A stretch of DNA of 41,522 nucleotides from Prochlorothrix hollandica PCC 9006 = CALU 1027 (GTDB taxonomy: Bacteria; Cyanobacteriota; Cyanobacteriia; Prochlorotrichales; Prochlorotrichaceae). The notes beneath the pieces were generated by a model. It was not told the DNA's origin, made no database searches, and worked only from the letters and a program-made list of their open reading frames with translations. The translations under genes were made by a program, and so were the position numbers. Each line of letters opens with the position of its first letter. Within the stretch, counting starts at the first letter, position 1. Shown here piece by piece: positions 34,957 to 41,522 of this stretch. The stretch spans positions 889,020-930,541 of the forward strand of contig NZ_KB235933.1 in NCBI RefSeq assembly GCF_000332315.1, in the 5' to 3' direction.

Positions 34957-36639
34957 CTAGGGTCCCCAGAGATCGGAACCGGTGACGCTGTCGATGGTGC
35001 GTCGCCCCGGTTTGTGGCCATAGCCATAGGGATCCCCTGCCTTGGGGACGGCTCCGGGCCAGTTTTCCACGATCGGTGGCGAACTGGTGGTCCATTCCAG
35101 GGTCAAGGCATTCCAGGGATTATCGGAAGCCTTCGGCCCGTAGAGCCAGCTCCAAATGACATTGGCGAAGAAGGGCAGCACCGACAGCCCCAACAACATG
35201 GCCCCATAGGTACAGAGTTGGTTCAGGGCTTCAAACTGGGCATCATAGAGGGCCACCCGGCGGGGCATCCCCTGGAGACCCAACTCATGCATGGGCAGAA
35301 AGGTGAGGTGGGTGCCCACAAAGGTCATGGCAAAATGCACCTTACCCCAGGTTTCGTTTAACATGCGTCCGGTCATTTTGGGGAACCAGTGGTAAATCCC
35401 GGCATAGATGCCAAAGACCGACCCCCCAAACAAGACATAGTGGAAATGGCCCACCACATAATAGGTGTCGTGGACATGGATATCGAAGGGCACAGCCCCT
35501 AGGGTCACGCCACTGATGCCCCCAATCACAAACATGGAAATCAGGCCCACCGCAAACAGCATGGCGCTGGTGTAGCGGATTTTGCCGCCCCAGAGGGTGG
35601 CCACCCAACTAAAGATTTTGACCCCCGTCGGGACCGAGACGATCAGGGTGGAAATGGTAAAGAAAATGCGCATCCAGGGGGGGGTGCCACTGGTGAACAT
35701 GTGGTGAACCCAGACAAACAGACCCACCACACAGATGGCAACACTGGAGTAGGCGATCGCCTTATAGCCAAAAATAGGCCGTCGGGCGTGGGGGGGGATA
35801 ATTTCCGACATAATGCCGAAAATCGGCAGGATCATCAGATAAACTGCCGGGTGGGAATAGAACCAGAATAAATGCTGGTAGATAATGACATTTCCCCCCT
35901 CATCCGGGCGAAAAAAGGAAGTGCCAAAGTTAATGTCAAACAGCAACAGGATCAGGCCCGCCGCCAAAACGGGGGTGGATATTAACGCCAGGGCTGAGGT
36001 GGCCGCCATGGCCCAGCAAAACAGGGGCAACTGGGTCCAGACTAAACCGGGCTGGCGCATTTTGATCAGGGTCACCAAAAAGTTGACGGCCCCCATGATC
36101 GAGGAGGTCCCCACCAGCACAATGCTCAGGATCCACATGCTTTGGGCCATGGGAGCGGTGATTAAGCTGAGGGGCGGGTAGGAGGTCCAACCACTCTGGG
36201 CACCGCCAAAGTAGAAGCTACTTAACAGCAATAACCCCGCTGGGGGGTTGAGCCAAAAGGCGATCGCGTTCAAGTTGGGGAAGGCCATGTCCCGCGCCCC
36301 CACCATCAAGGGAATCAGGTAGTTACCAAAGCCCCCGATCGCCGCCGGAACCACCCACAGAAAAATCATGATGGTGCCGTGGTTGGTCAAAAAGGCATTG
36401 TAGAGGGTGGGATCCACCACATCAGGGTTGGCCGTATAAAGCTCGGTGCGCATCGCCAACGCCATCAACCCCCCAACGAGGTAGAAGAAGAAGGACAGCA
36501 CCAGGTATTGAATCCCGATGACCTTGTGATCGATGTTGTACCCGAAATAGTGGTACCACTTCCACGGGGGAAGATGCTCAACACCGCCTGACGGTTCAAG
36601 GGCTGGAGCATTATCCAAGGGAATCTGTGCTTGTGCCAT
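34957..36639 (-). CDS. ctaD: Cytochrome c oxidase subunit I (type A2 motif)
   Basis: The 560-residue catalytic subunit of an aa3-type oxidase, with 12 expected helices. It has the conserved heme/CuB motifs HTLFWFYSHPAVYLMILP-type HPAVY, WVHHMFTSG and HDTYYVVGHFHYVLFGG. The Glu of the D-channel is replaced by the YSHPAV motif that, from established classification, marks type A2 oxygen reductases. The C-terminus GHKPGRRTIDSVTGSDLWGP is typical in length. It follows ctaC after a 309-bp gap that contains repeat R1. It is the terminal electron acceptor of respiration in the thylakoid or plasma membrane. Confidence 0.96.
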   Translation of the reverse strand: MAQAQIPLDNAPALEPSGGVEHLPPWKWYHYFGYNIDHKVIGIQYLVLSFFFYLVGGLMALAMRTELYTANPDVVDPTLYNAFLTNHGTIMIFLWVVPAAIGGFGNYLIPLMVGARDMAFPNLNAIAFWLNPPAGLLLLSSFYFGGAQSGWTSYPPLSLITAPMAQSMWILSIVLVGTSSIMGAVNFLVTLIKMRQPGLVWTQLPLFCWAMAATSALALISTPVLAAGLILLLFDINFGTSFFRPDEGGNVIIYQHLFWFYSHPAVYLMILPIFGIMSEIIPPHARRPIFGYKAIAYSSVAICVVGLFVWVHHMFTSGTPPWMRIFFTISTLIVSVPTGVKIFSWVATLWGGKIRYTSAMLFAVGLISMFVIGGISGVTLGAVPFDIHVHDTYYVVGHFHYVLFGGSVFGIYAGIYHWFPKMTGRMLNETWGKVHFAMTFVGTHLTFLPMHELGLQGMPRRVALYDAQFEALNQLCTYGAMLLGLSVLPFFANVIWSWLYGPKASDNPWNALTLEWTTSSPPIVENWPGAVPKAGDPYGYGHKPGRRTIDSVTGSDLWGP

Positions 36640-36690
36640 AGACGCTGGTTAGTCGGGATAAAGAGTTAAAACAGAAACGGTAGTCCTAGA
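36640..36690. other. Leader of ctaD
   Basis: Short ctaD leader between the start codon and repeat R1. It has no strong ribosome binding site (TTAACTCTTTATCC). Confidence 0.3.
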
Positions 36691-36771
36691 GGGTATCAAC
36701 TTAAGCCGGGACAGTGGGGCGCGGAGCGCCCCACTGTCCCGTTAATCTTGTCCCGCTTAAAGCGGGAACCC
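36691..36771 (+). repeat. 80-bp dispersed repeat R1, copy 3
   Basis: Both hairpins are intact (ACAGTGGGGCG / CGCCCCACTGT; TCCCGCT TAA AGCGGGA). It lies in the ctaC-ctaD gap, so read from the minus strand it sits between the two genes' transcripts and could attenuate or terminate. Confidence 0.85.
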
Positions 36772-36948
36772 GTCCTAGACAAGTAAGGGTTTGGCTAGCC
36801 ATAGCCCTGATGCTAGGGTTCCATCAGCCTTACTTCTGGAGGACTACCAGAAAAACGAGGGAAGCATCACCGGGAGGAATCCTAGTCCAGGCCACAGGTT
36901 TAACCGAAGGGGTTGTGTACCCGTGTCCTGGCAATGGGTCGAGGATGG

Positions 36949-38001
36949 CTAGAGGGCGTGGTGGTGGGACAGGTGCTGCACCAGGCTGTCATCAATGCCC
37001 ATGGCTTGGCCGTAGGGAGCGAGGAACTCCCCAGGGGTGAGATCGGCTGGATTGGCGGCTAGGATGGGGATCACACCACCGCCTTGGGCGATCGCGTTCT
37101 CCGTTAGCCAAGCCTGATAATCCTCCGGCTCATCCACAAACAACTCAGCCCGCATCCCGCCGTGGTAAGAGCCACAGAGTTCGGCGCAGACGATGGGATA
37201 GGTGCCCGTCTTGGTGGCCACAAATTGCAATTCTGTTTTCTGGCCGGGGATCACATCCTGCTTAATGCGGAACTGGGGCAACCAGAAGGCATGGAGCACA
37301 TCCACGGCATCCAAGTTGAGGTGAACGGTCACCCCCACGGGGACATGCATCTCGGCGGTGTAAACCCCTTCATTGGGGTAATTAAACAGCCATGCAAACT
37401 GCATCGCTGTTACATCCACCGTCACGTCTGGCTCCAGGGCTTCCATCCCTGGCTTGGCCCCCAGGCCGTAGCTGCGGGCAATTTGGGCTTCGGCCATGGG
37501 CATGTCATCCCCCAGGCCGGGAGCGGTCAGGTTGGGCGCATCTTCCAGGGATGCCGCTAGGGCGCTGCCTTTGGTGCTGGAACCGCCATGGTTATGGGAC
37601 ATCATCATGGCCCCCCCCTCTGGCGTAAAGCCTCCCATTTCGGCATAGACTTCAACGCTATAAATCCCTAAGCCAATGACAATGACGGAGGGAATGGCAG
37701 TCCAGACGATTTCTAGGGGGATATTGCCCTCAATGGGGGAACCGTCGGACTCATCCCCCGGACGTTGGCGGAATTGAATCATAAATAACAGCAGCGCCCC
37801 TTCCACGATTAAAAAGATCGCTGTGCCGATGATGACCATGACGTTGAAGAGGTCATCCACTAGGGGAGCTTGCTCTGATGCCTGAATCGGGAGCAGGTGA
37901 TTGTTTTGGCCAACCCACAGGCTAATGAGGGTCACCACTACACCGGTGACCAGGGTGAGAATTGAAGCTGGAACTGTTTTCATAAGTGAAGGGGCTACCA
38001 T
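36949..38001 (-). CDS. ctaC: Cytochrome c oxidase subunit II
   Basis: A 350-residue subunit carrying the CuA centre that accepts electrons from cytochrome c or plastocyanin. CuA ligands are His in VDVLHAFWLPQ and CAELCGSYHGGMRAE (Cys, Glu, Cys, His, Met). Two N-terminal membrane helices precede the cupredoxin domain. Between them and the cupredoxin is an insert of about 70 residues rich in Met, His and Gly (GGAMMMSHNHGGSS). ATG 38001 is chosen; ATG 37983 (MKTVPAS) is also possible. It is first in the ctaCDE order. Confidence 0.95.
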   Translation of the reverse strand: MVAPSLMKTVPASILTLVTGVVVTLISLWVGQNNHLLPIQASEQAPLVDDLFNVMVIIGTAIFLIVEGALLLFMIQFRQRPGDESDGSPIEGNIPLEIVWTAIPSVIVIGLGIYSVEVYAEMGGFTPEGGAMMMSHNHGGSSTKGSALAASLEDAPNLTAPGLGDDMPMAEAQIARSYGLGAKPGMEALEPDVTVDVTAMQFAWLFNYPNEGVYTAEMHVPVGVTVHLNLDAVDVLHAFWLPQFRIKQDVIPGQKTELQFVATKTGTYPIVCAELCGSYHGGMRAELFVDEPEDYQAWLTENAIAQGGGVIPILAANPADLTPGEFLAPYGQAMGIDDSLVQHLSHHHAL

Positions 38002-38383
38002 GAGACTCAGGGGGCGGCGGCGGGTATTTCCAGGGGGAGGGTCTCCAAGGCTGGAACCCCTCCAGGCGAGAACCCTCTAGTCAAGGAACGCCCTAGCCTA
38101 CGCTCTTCCATGGCCCATCTTCTGGTACGACTTCGGAAAAGGAAGATAAGTTAATTAAGTTTTTAGAGTTAGTCTTGTAAAAGAGAATAATTTCCAACCT
38201 TTTTTCGCCAGGAAACCATAGGTTATCCCTTAAAATTAGTATTGATCTGGAATACTGCGATGTTAATAGCTATGAAAAACAGTGTTTAATGTTGATGGTT
38301 ACGATCGTAAACAGAGGCCGAAAAACCATTTAGATTCATTATATTTTTCTGTGTTTTAAGACGATTTTTCATGGCTTTTATGT
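38002..38383. other. Upstream region of ctaC
   Basis: AT-rich from about 38150. A TATAAT box on the minus strand lies at about 38338-38343, some 340 bp before the ctaC start, but no good -35 accompanies it. No gene is seen. Confidence 0.35.
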
Positions 38384-38626
38384 GTAACTATTCAGGGGGG
38401 GACGAAGTTAGTAGGGTTTCAGCTTACTGGGGAACCCTCGACCTCGGGTAGGGGTCGCGCCCCCGTGCCGACCCTCTTGGGGACCCACAACCGGGGCAAC
38501 CACGGGGGGTTTGCCCCTACCAAAATCAGTGAACCCACCCCAGTGAGATGGACCCTCTCACATCGCCTAAGGTCTGTTGTCTAGAGTCTGAAACCCTCAT
38601 TCTCCCGTGGCCCCCTGAATAATTAC
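38384..38626 (+). mobile_element. Non-autonomous 243-bp element (MITE) of the right-edge IS family
   Basis: The ends GTAACTATTCAGGGGGG and CCCCCTGAATAATTAC are inverted repeats. CTTTTATGT is directly repeated at 38375-38383 and 38627-38635, a target duplication of 8-9 bp. The same terminus, GTAACTATTCAGGGG, starts the insertion sequence at 41373. The interior is GC-rich with repeat GGTAGGGGTCG ... GGGGCAACCACGG and no coding region. Confidence 0.82.
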
Positions 38627-38715
38627 CTTTTATGTATTCACAGAAGACTAATAAATAAGACGGTAAAACAGGCTTAAAGCTGAAAGCATTGCTCTAATCA
38701 TACCTACTAATCCTG

Positions 38716-38818
38716 TACAGCAACCCTAAATCAGTTGTAAGGATGCTGATCTCTGAAACCCCTTGAGTGGTGCGCGCCCGGAGGGCGCGCACCACACGAC
38801 CCATTTAGGACTGCTGTA
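38716..38818 (+). repeat. 103-bp MITE-like repeat R3, copy 2
   Basis: TACAGCAACCCTAAATCAG to ATTTAGGACTGCTGTA, same length as the others. The central hairpin GGTGCGCGCCC GGA GGGCGCGCACC keeps full pairing with substitutions on both sides relative to copy 1. Confidence 0.9.
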
Positions 38819-38870
38819 TCGTCCCCAGAATGATCTTTGAAGAGTCAGTTCTTGTGACAGTTGCGAGTAA

Positions 38871-39688
38871 GTGATCGGAGAGTTTCAATCAGATAATGAT
38901 GAGCTAAAATAGATTACGGAGTTTAGCGTAAAGGAGAGTCTCATGCCTAAGTGCTGCCCGAAATGTGATCACCCTCACTTTGTGAAAAATGGGTTTGTTG
39001 GGGAAACTCAGCGGTTTAAGTGTAAATCCTGTCACTACCAGTTCACGACGGAGCAACTGGAGCGAGGAAAACCGTTGTGGATGAAGTTAGAAGCAGTCCT
39101 GCTCTATCTCGGCGGTTTGTCCCTGAATGCCACGGCGAAGCATCTCGACGTATCCGTGCAGTCCGTGCTGAACTGGGTTCGAGACTTTGCCAAAGCAAAC
39201 TATGAGAAGCCAGAACCTGAGAAAGTGGTTGTGGTCGAGTTAGATGAGTTCTGGCATTTTGTGGGGTCAAAAAAAACGAGTTTGGATCTGGAAAGCATAT
39301 GACCGTGATCATGGGCGACTCATTGACTGGGAACTGGGGGATCGTGATCGTGAGACCTTAGAAAACTGTTGGAGCGTTTAAGCCAATGGGAGGTCACCGT
39401 ATACTGTACAGACCATTGGAAAGGCTTTGAAGCCCCTCTGGGGAATCATTCGGAGGCCCATCATGTGGCCACCAAGACCGAGACTCTAGCCATTGAACGG
39501 AACAACTCAGACCAGCGCCATTGGTTTGCTCGCTTCAGAAGAAAAAGCAAGGTTGTCTCTAAAAGTGAGGAAATGGTCGAACTGACCATGGCATTATTTG
39601 CGAAGTTTCACGTCAATGGCAGTATTGACTTGCTACGCAACTGGCGACTCTCATTACTTACTTGAAACTCTCAGTGATCGCTACTCTG
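38871..39688 (+). mobile_element. Decayed IS1-like element
   Basis: Imperfect inverted repeats lie at GTGATCGGAGAGTTTCAA (38871) and at the complement of GCGATCACTGAGAGTTTCAA (near 39665-39684). They enclose a transposase pseudogene. I cannot define a clean target duplication. Confidence 0.6.
38943..39665 (+). pseudogene. IS1-type transposase with two frameshifts
   Basis: Frame one (38943-39302) gives the IS1 InsA-like zinc finger CPKCDHPHFVKNGFVGETQR with CKSC and a helix-turn-helix, then VVVVELDEFWHFVGSKK. An A8 run (39269-39276) shifts the frame. RVWIWKAYDRDHGRLIDWEL continues in another frame (39277-39368). A second shift near 39360 returns to the first frame with RLSQWEVTVYCTDHWKGFEA to the end. 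The DDE Asp/Glu residues are present but split. The two shifts cancel, so this is decay and not programmed frameshifting. Confidence 0.8.
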
Positions 39689-41113
39689 CAATAGCTGATC
39701 CCATCCAGTTGAGTTAATGTTCTCCAAATGCTCCATTCGTAATTTGTGTTGGTCGAATACCCAATATTTGATGCTTGGAAGAAGATAGCGACTAAAAGCC
39801 ATCCACTCTGCATAGTTAATCGCTAAAGGATTGCCCTGCATCAATGTAATTTTACCAGCATTCCCCAAGGTTGCAATGCCATGAGCCATCAGCAGCATTG
39901 TTCGGTACTTTGGATGAGAGGCTAGATCAAATTTCGTTTCCCCATATTCAGAGTAATGTCTCAACATGATATAGGCACGAAGAGAAATTTCGATAACCGC
40001 AGGTGTAATTCCAGAAACTAGAAAATGTCTAAAATCGTATCCATTGAGATACATCCATCGAGCAATCTCTCCAACTGTGCGCCCCTTCTCTCCAAAACTA
40101 CCAGCATTAATCCCCTGCATTAATGTCATAAAGGGTGCTGGTAAACCCATTGGTGTAGCCACATCAGAAATTAGGTGTCCAAGTTGGCGAAGAATTGCTT
40201 CAATGAGTCCAACAGGTTCATGATTAGACCAAACGGTTCCTTGCATCCATGTATGGTTATGGGTCAGATTATCATAGGAGAACCCAGTAATCGTTCCCCG
40301 CATAATATCTAAAACACCAAAAACAAAGCCGAGAACTGGATCATGCCCGAAAGATTGAATGCGATGTGATTTAGGAAACATCCCAGCAATATGTTCAACT
40401 CCCCCTGCACCTGTGTAGCTCATTGAGTCATAAGGAACCTTACAGGTCTCAGAGAGATTTTCTGCCCACCGAGCAAACCAATCGTTTGATTTTGTGCTGT
40501 CATAGCTCTTCAGCCACTCAGTTATGGGGCTACCTACTTGACCAGCATATTCACCTGTTGTTAGTGTTGTAGGAATTTTAACCAGGAGATAGTCAGTTAA
40601 GGATGCAAGAACTCCACTAGCCAAAACAAAGATGTAGTCGAATTTATCCCACTTATATTGAGCATTATAAGATTCATCTTGAAGTTGTTTGAGATCTGCT
40701 TCTGTTAAGAAAGCCTCATAGGGAGCTAGCGGATCGACCCCCTGATATAGCACATAGGATTGGCATTGCCTCACAAAGCTATCCCAATCCTTGAACCCAA
40801 TTTTAGTTAGTTCTCGAAAAATAGATTGCTGGCGATTTTCATAGAGACTTAAAATTTGATTTGGATCGAAATCACCAAAGTCTTCTTCCTCAATCCAATC
40901 CTGATCAGCCTCAAGCTCATCCATTAAAGCTTCAAGTTCTCTAAGTTGATGCGTTGTTTCGCTAACACTAGAGAGTTTTTGGGCGGATTCTGCCAAGCTA
41001 GTATCTAGTTCAGAAACTGCTAATTTAAGTTCCTGGAGAACACAATTTTGGGCTTGTAAAGCAATACCAAGCTCCACAATAGCTTTATCAGAAAGCATCT
41101 TAGTTTTCTCCAA
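39671..41113 (-). CDS. Unknown protein, coiled-coil plus hydrophobic core (3' end possibly IS-altered)
   Basis: I do not recognise a family with confidence. The 480-residue product has a coiled-coil N-terminus (about 10-75) and an acidic patch (EEEDFGDFDPNQ). A hydrophobic segment is FDYIFVLASGVLASLTDYLL (about 154-173). A conserved-looking core follows: FGHDPVLGFVFGVLDIMRGT and QLGHLISDVATPMGLPAPFM. The last codons lie in the inverted repeat of the neighbouring IS1-like element, so the true C-terminus may be lost. It overlaps the upstream small gene by 14 bases (ATG at 41113), which implies translational coupling. Low codon GC and AT-richness set it apart from the core genes. Confidence 0.55.
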   Translation of the reverse strand: MEKTKMLSDKAIVELGIALQAQNCVLQELKLAVSELDTSLAESAQKLSSVSETTHQLRELEALMDELEADQDWIEEEDFGDFDPNQILSLYENRQQSIFRELTKIGFKDWDSFVRQCQSYVLYQGVDPLAPYEAFLTEADLKQLQDESYNAQYKWDKFDYIFVLASGVLASLTDYLLVKIPTTLTTGEYAGQVGSPITEWLKSYDSTKSNDWFARWAENLSETCKVPYDSMSYTGAGGVEHIAGMFPKSHRIQSFGHDPVLGFVFGVLDIMRGTITGFSYDNLTHNHTWMQGTVWSNHEPVGLIEAILRQLGHLISDVATPMGLPAPFMTLMQGINAGSFGEKGRTVGEIARWMYLNGYDFRHFLVSGITPAVIEISLRAYIMLRHYSEYGETKFDLASHPKYRTMLLMAHGIATLGNAGKITLMQGNPLAINYAEWMAFSRYLLPSIKYWVFDQHKLRMEHLENINSTGWDQLLQSSDH

Positions 41114-41372
41114 ATTCTAGCTTCCGCTTGCTAACTGTTTGCCGCATAAACTTCAGACGCTCAAGCAGCAGCTTAATTGCCTCGCGGTTTGCCTCTGCAT
41201 CAGAAGCACTAGCCTCAAGGTTGAAAGCTTGCTCTTGAAGATCAGCGATTTTCTCTACTAAGCTATTAATGGCTCCTTGCATATTTTTAATGACTAGCTG
41301 CGCTTTACGTTCTTTGTCAGCTTGGAACTGTTCCTTCTTGGATTTGTCTCCTGTATCAAGTAAGGCATTAAC
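41100..41372 (-). pseudogene. Small coiled-coil protein, 5' part lost to an insertion sequence
   Basis: The frame reads VNALLDTGDKSKKEQFQADK then AINSLVEKIADLQEQAFNLEA and ends after KRKLEFGEN, about 90 residues of charged, heptad-like helix. The open frame begins directly at 41372, where the insertion sequence terminus GTAACTATTCAGGGG starts, so the real N-terminus is beyond the element. An internal ATG at 41282 could restart a 60-residue product. It overlaps the 39671-41113 gene and is probably its partner. Confidence 0.6.
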
Positions 41373-41522
41373 GTAACTATTCAGGGGTTGACGGAAGAAA
41401 GGGGGTTTAAGGGGAGTCCGTAGGGTGTAGAGTCATAAGCATGAGTCAATCCGAGCCAGCCATCTGTCCCCCCATACCTGTGCCCATCGAAGCCTGGGAG
41501 CAGACCCCGGCCTGTGTCAAAG
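41373..41522 (+). mobile_element. Left end of an IS66-like insertion sequence (runs off the edge)
   Basis: The terminus GTAACTATTCAGGGGTTGACG matches the 243-bp MITE at 38384. It is followed by the start of a transposase-like gene. It cuts the small coiled-coil gene. Confidence 0.65.
41441..41522 (+). CDS. N-terminus of an IS66-like transposase (partial)
   Basis: From ATG 41441 the product reads MSQSEPAICPPIPVPIEAWE then QTPACVK and runs off the window. The W-E-Q-T-P-x-x-V pattern is what I associate with the start of IS66-family TnpC proteins in cyanobacteria. Only 27 residues are visible, so the family is a tentative assignment. Confidence 0.55.
   Translation, partial: MSQSEPAICPPIPVPIEAWEQTPACVK

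Noticed and set aside
39261-39290. Programmed frameshift in the IS1-like transposase at the A8 run
   Set aside because: The needed shift is +1 rather than the -1 typical of IS1, and a second shift downstream is also required.
1-41522. tRNA, rRNA or known riboswitch genes
   Set aside because: I looked for cloverleaf-like or conserved rRNA stretches by eye and saw none; a covariance-model scan would be needed to exclude small RNAs.

Overview
The window looks cyanobacterial. It is dense in GCGATCGC (HIP1) octamers and short tandem repeats. It encodes several families I know mainly or partly from cyanobacteria: an HpsJ-like protein, a DUF4335-type protein, a type III pantothenate kinase with a degenerate first motif, and a CtaC/CtaD/CtaE cytochrome c oxidase. 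I cannot name the genus. The gene content is ordinary chromosome core mixed with many insertion sequences, MITE-like elements and broken genes.

Left end (1-7050): the last 29 codons of a transposase abut the truncated 3' end of a minus-strand defence operon. In transcription order the operon is an AAA+ ATPase (DUF499/COG1483-like), a PglZ-domain protein, a PD-(D/E)XK-type protein and a DUF1156 (COG1743-like) adenine methylase. This is a BREX-like set, and the methylase has lost its C-terminal part. A DUF29 pseudogene lies just upstream.

Middle left (7180-18380): a family 2 glycosyltransferase, an HpsJ-like membrane protein, a pgl / zinc-ribbon / coaX run, an APH-type kinase, an SRPBCC protein, a sodium:solute symporter family protein, a secreted protein, an ftsE fragment and a secreted Ala/Ser/Thr/Gly-rich protein. 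The non-coding DNA holds several repeat families.

Centre (18622-25037): a predicted outer-membrane protein gene is split by a complete 1383-bp ISAs1-family element with 20-bp terminal inverted repeats and a 10-bp target duplication; excising it restores a single frame. A second, truncated ISAs1 copy lies beside it. Then come a DUF4335-like protein flanked by inverted copies of a 92-bp repeat and a 54-codon gene with a strong ribosome binding site.

Centre right (25678-33461): a 14-bp (2 x 7) minisatellite precedes an FHA protein. It is followed by a REC-GAF-PP2C phosphatase and an RsbW-like HATPase, a likely partner-switching signalling cassette. Next are an AstE/AspA-type metallo-acylase and two tandem, probably paralogous, single-pass membrane proteins.

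Right (33841-41522): ctaC-ctaD-ctaE on the minus strand, with repeats in each intergenic gap and an 18-bp array at the ctaE 3' end. A 243-bp MITE with a target duplication has termini that match the insertion sequence entering at the right edge. A decayed IS1-like element follows, then a translationally coupled two-gene module of unknown function, broken at its 5' end by that insertion sequence and possibly also at its 3' end. At least five dispersed MITE-like families occur in the window, and in one of them the hairpin stem varies in a compensatory way between copies.
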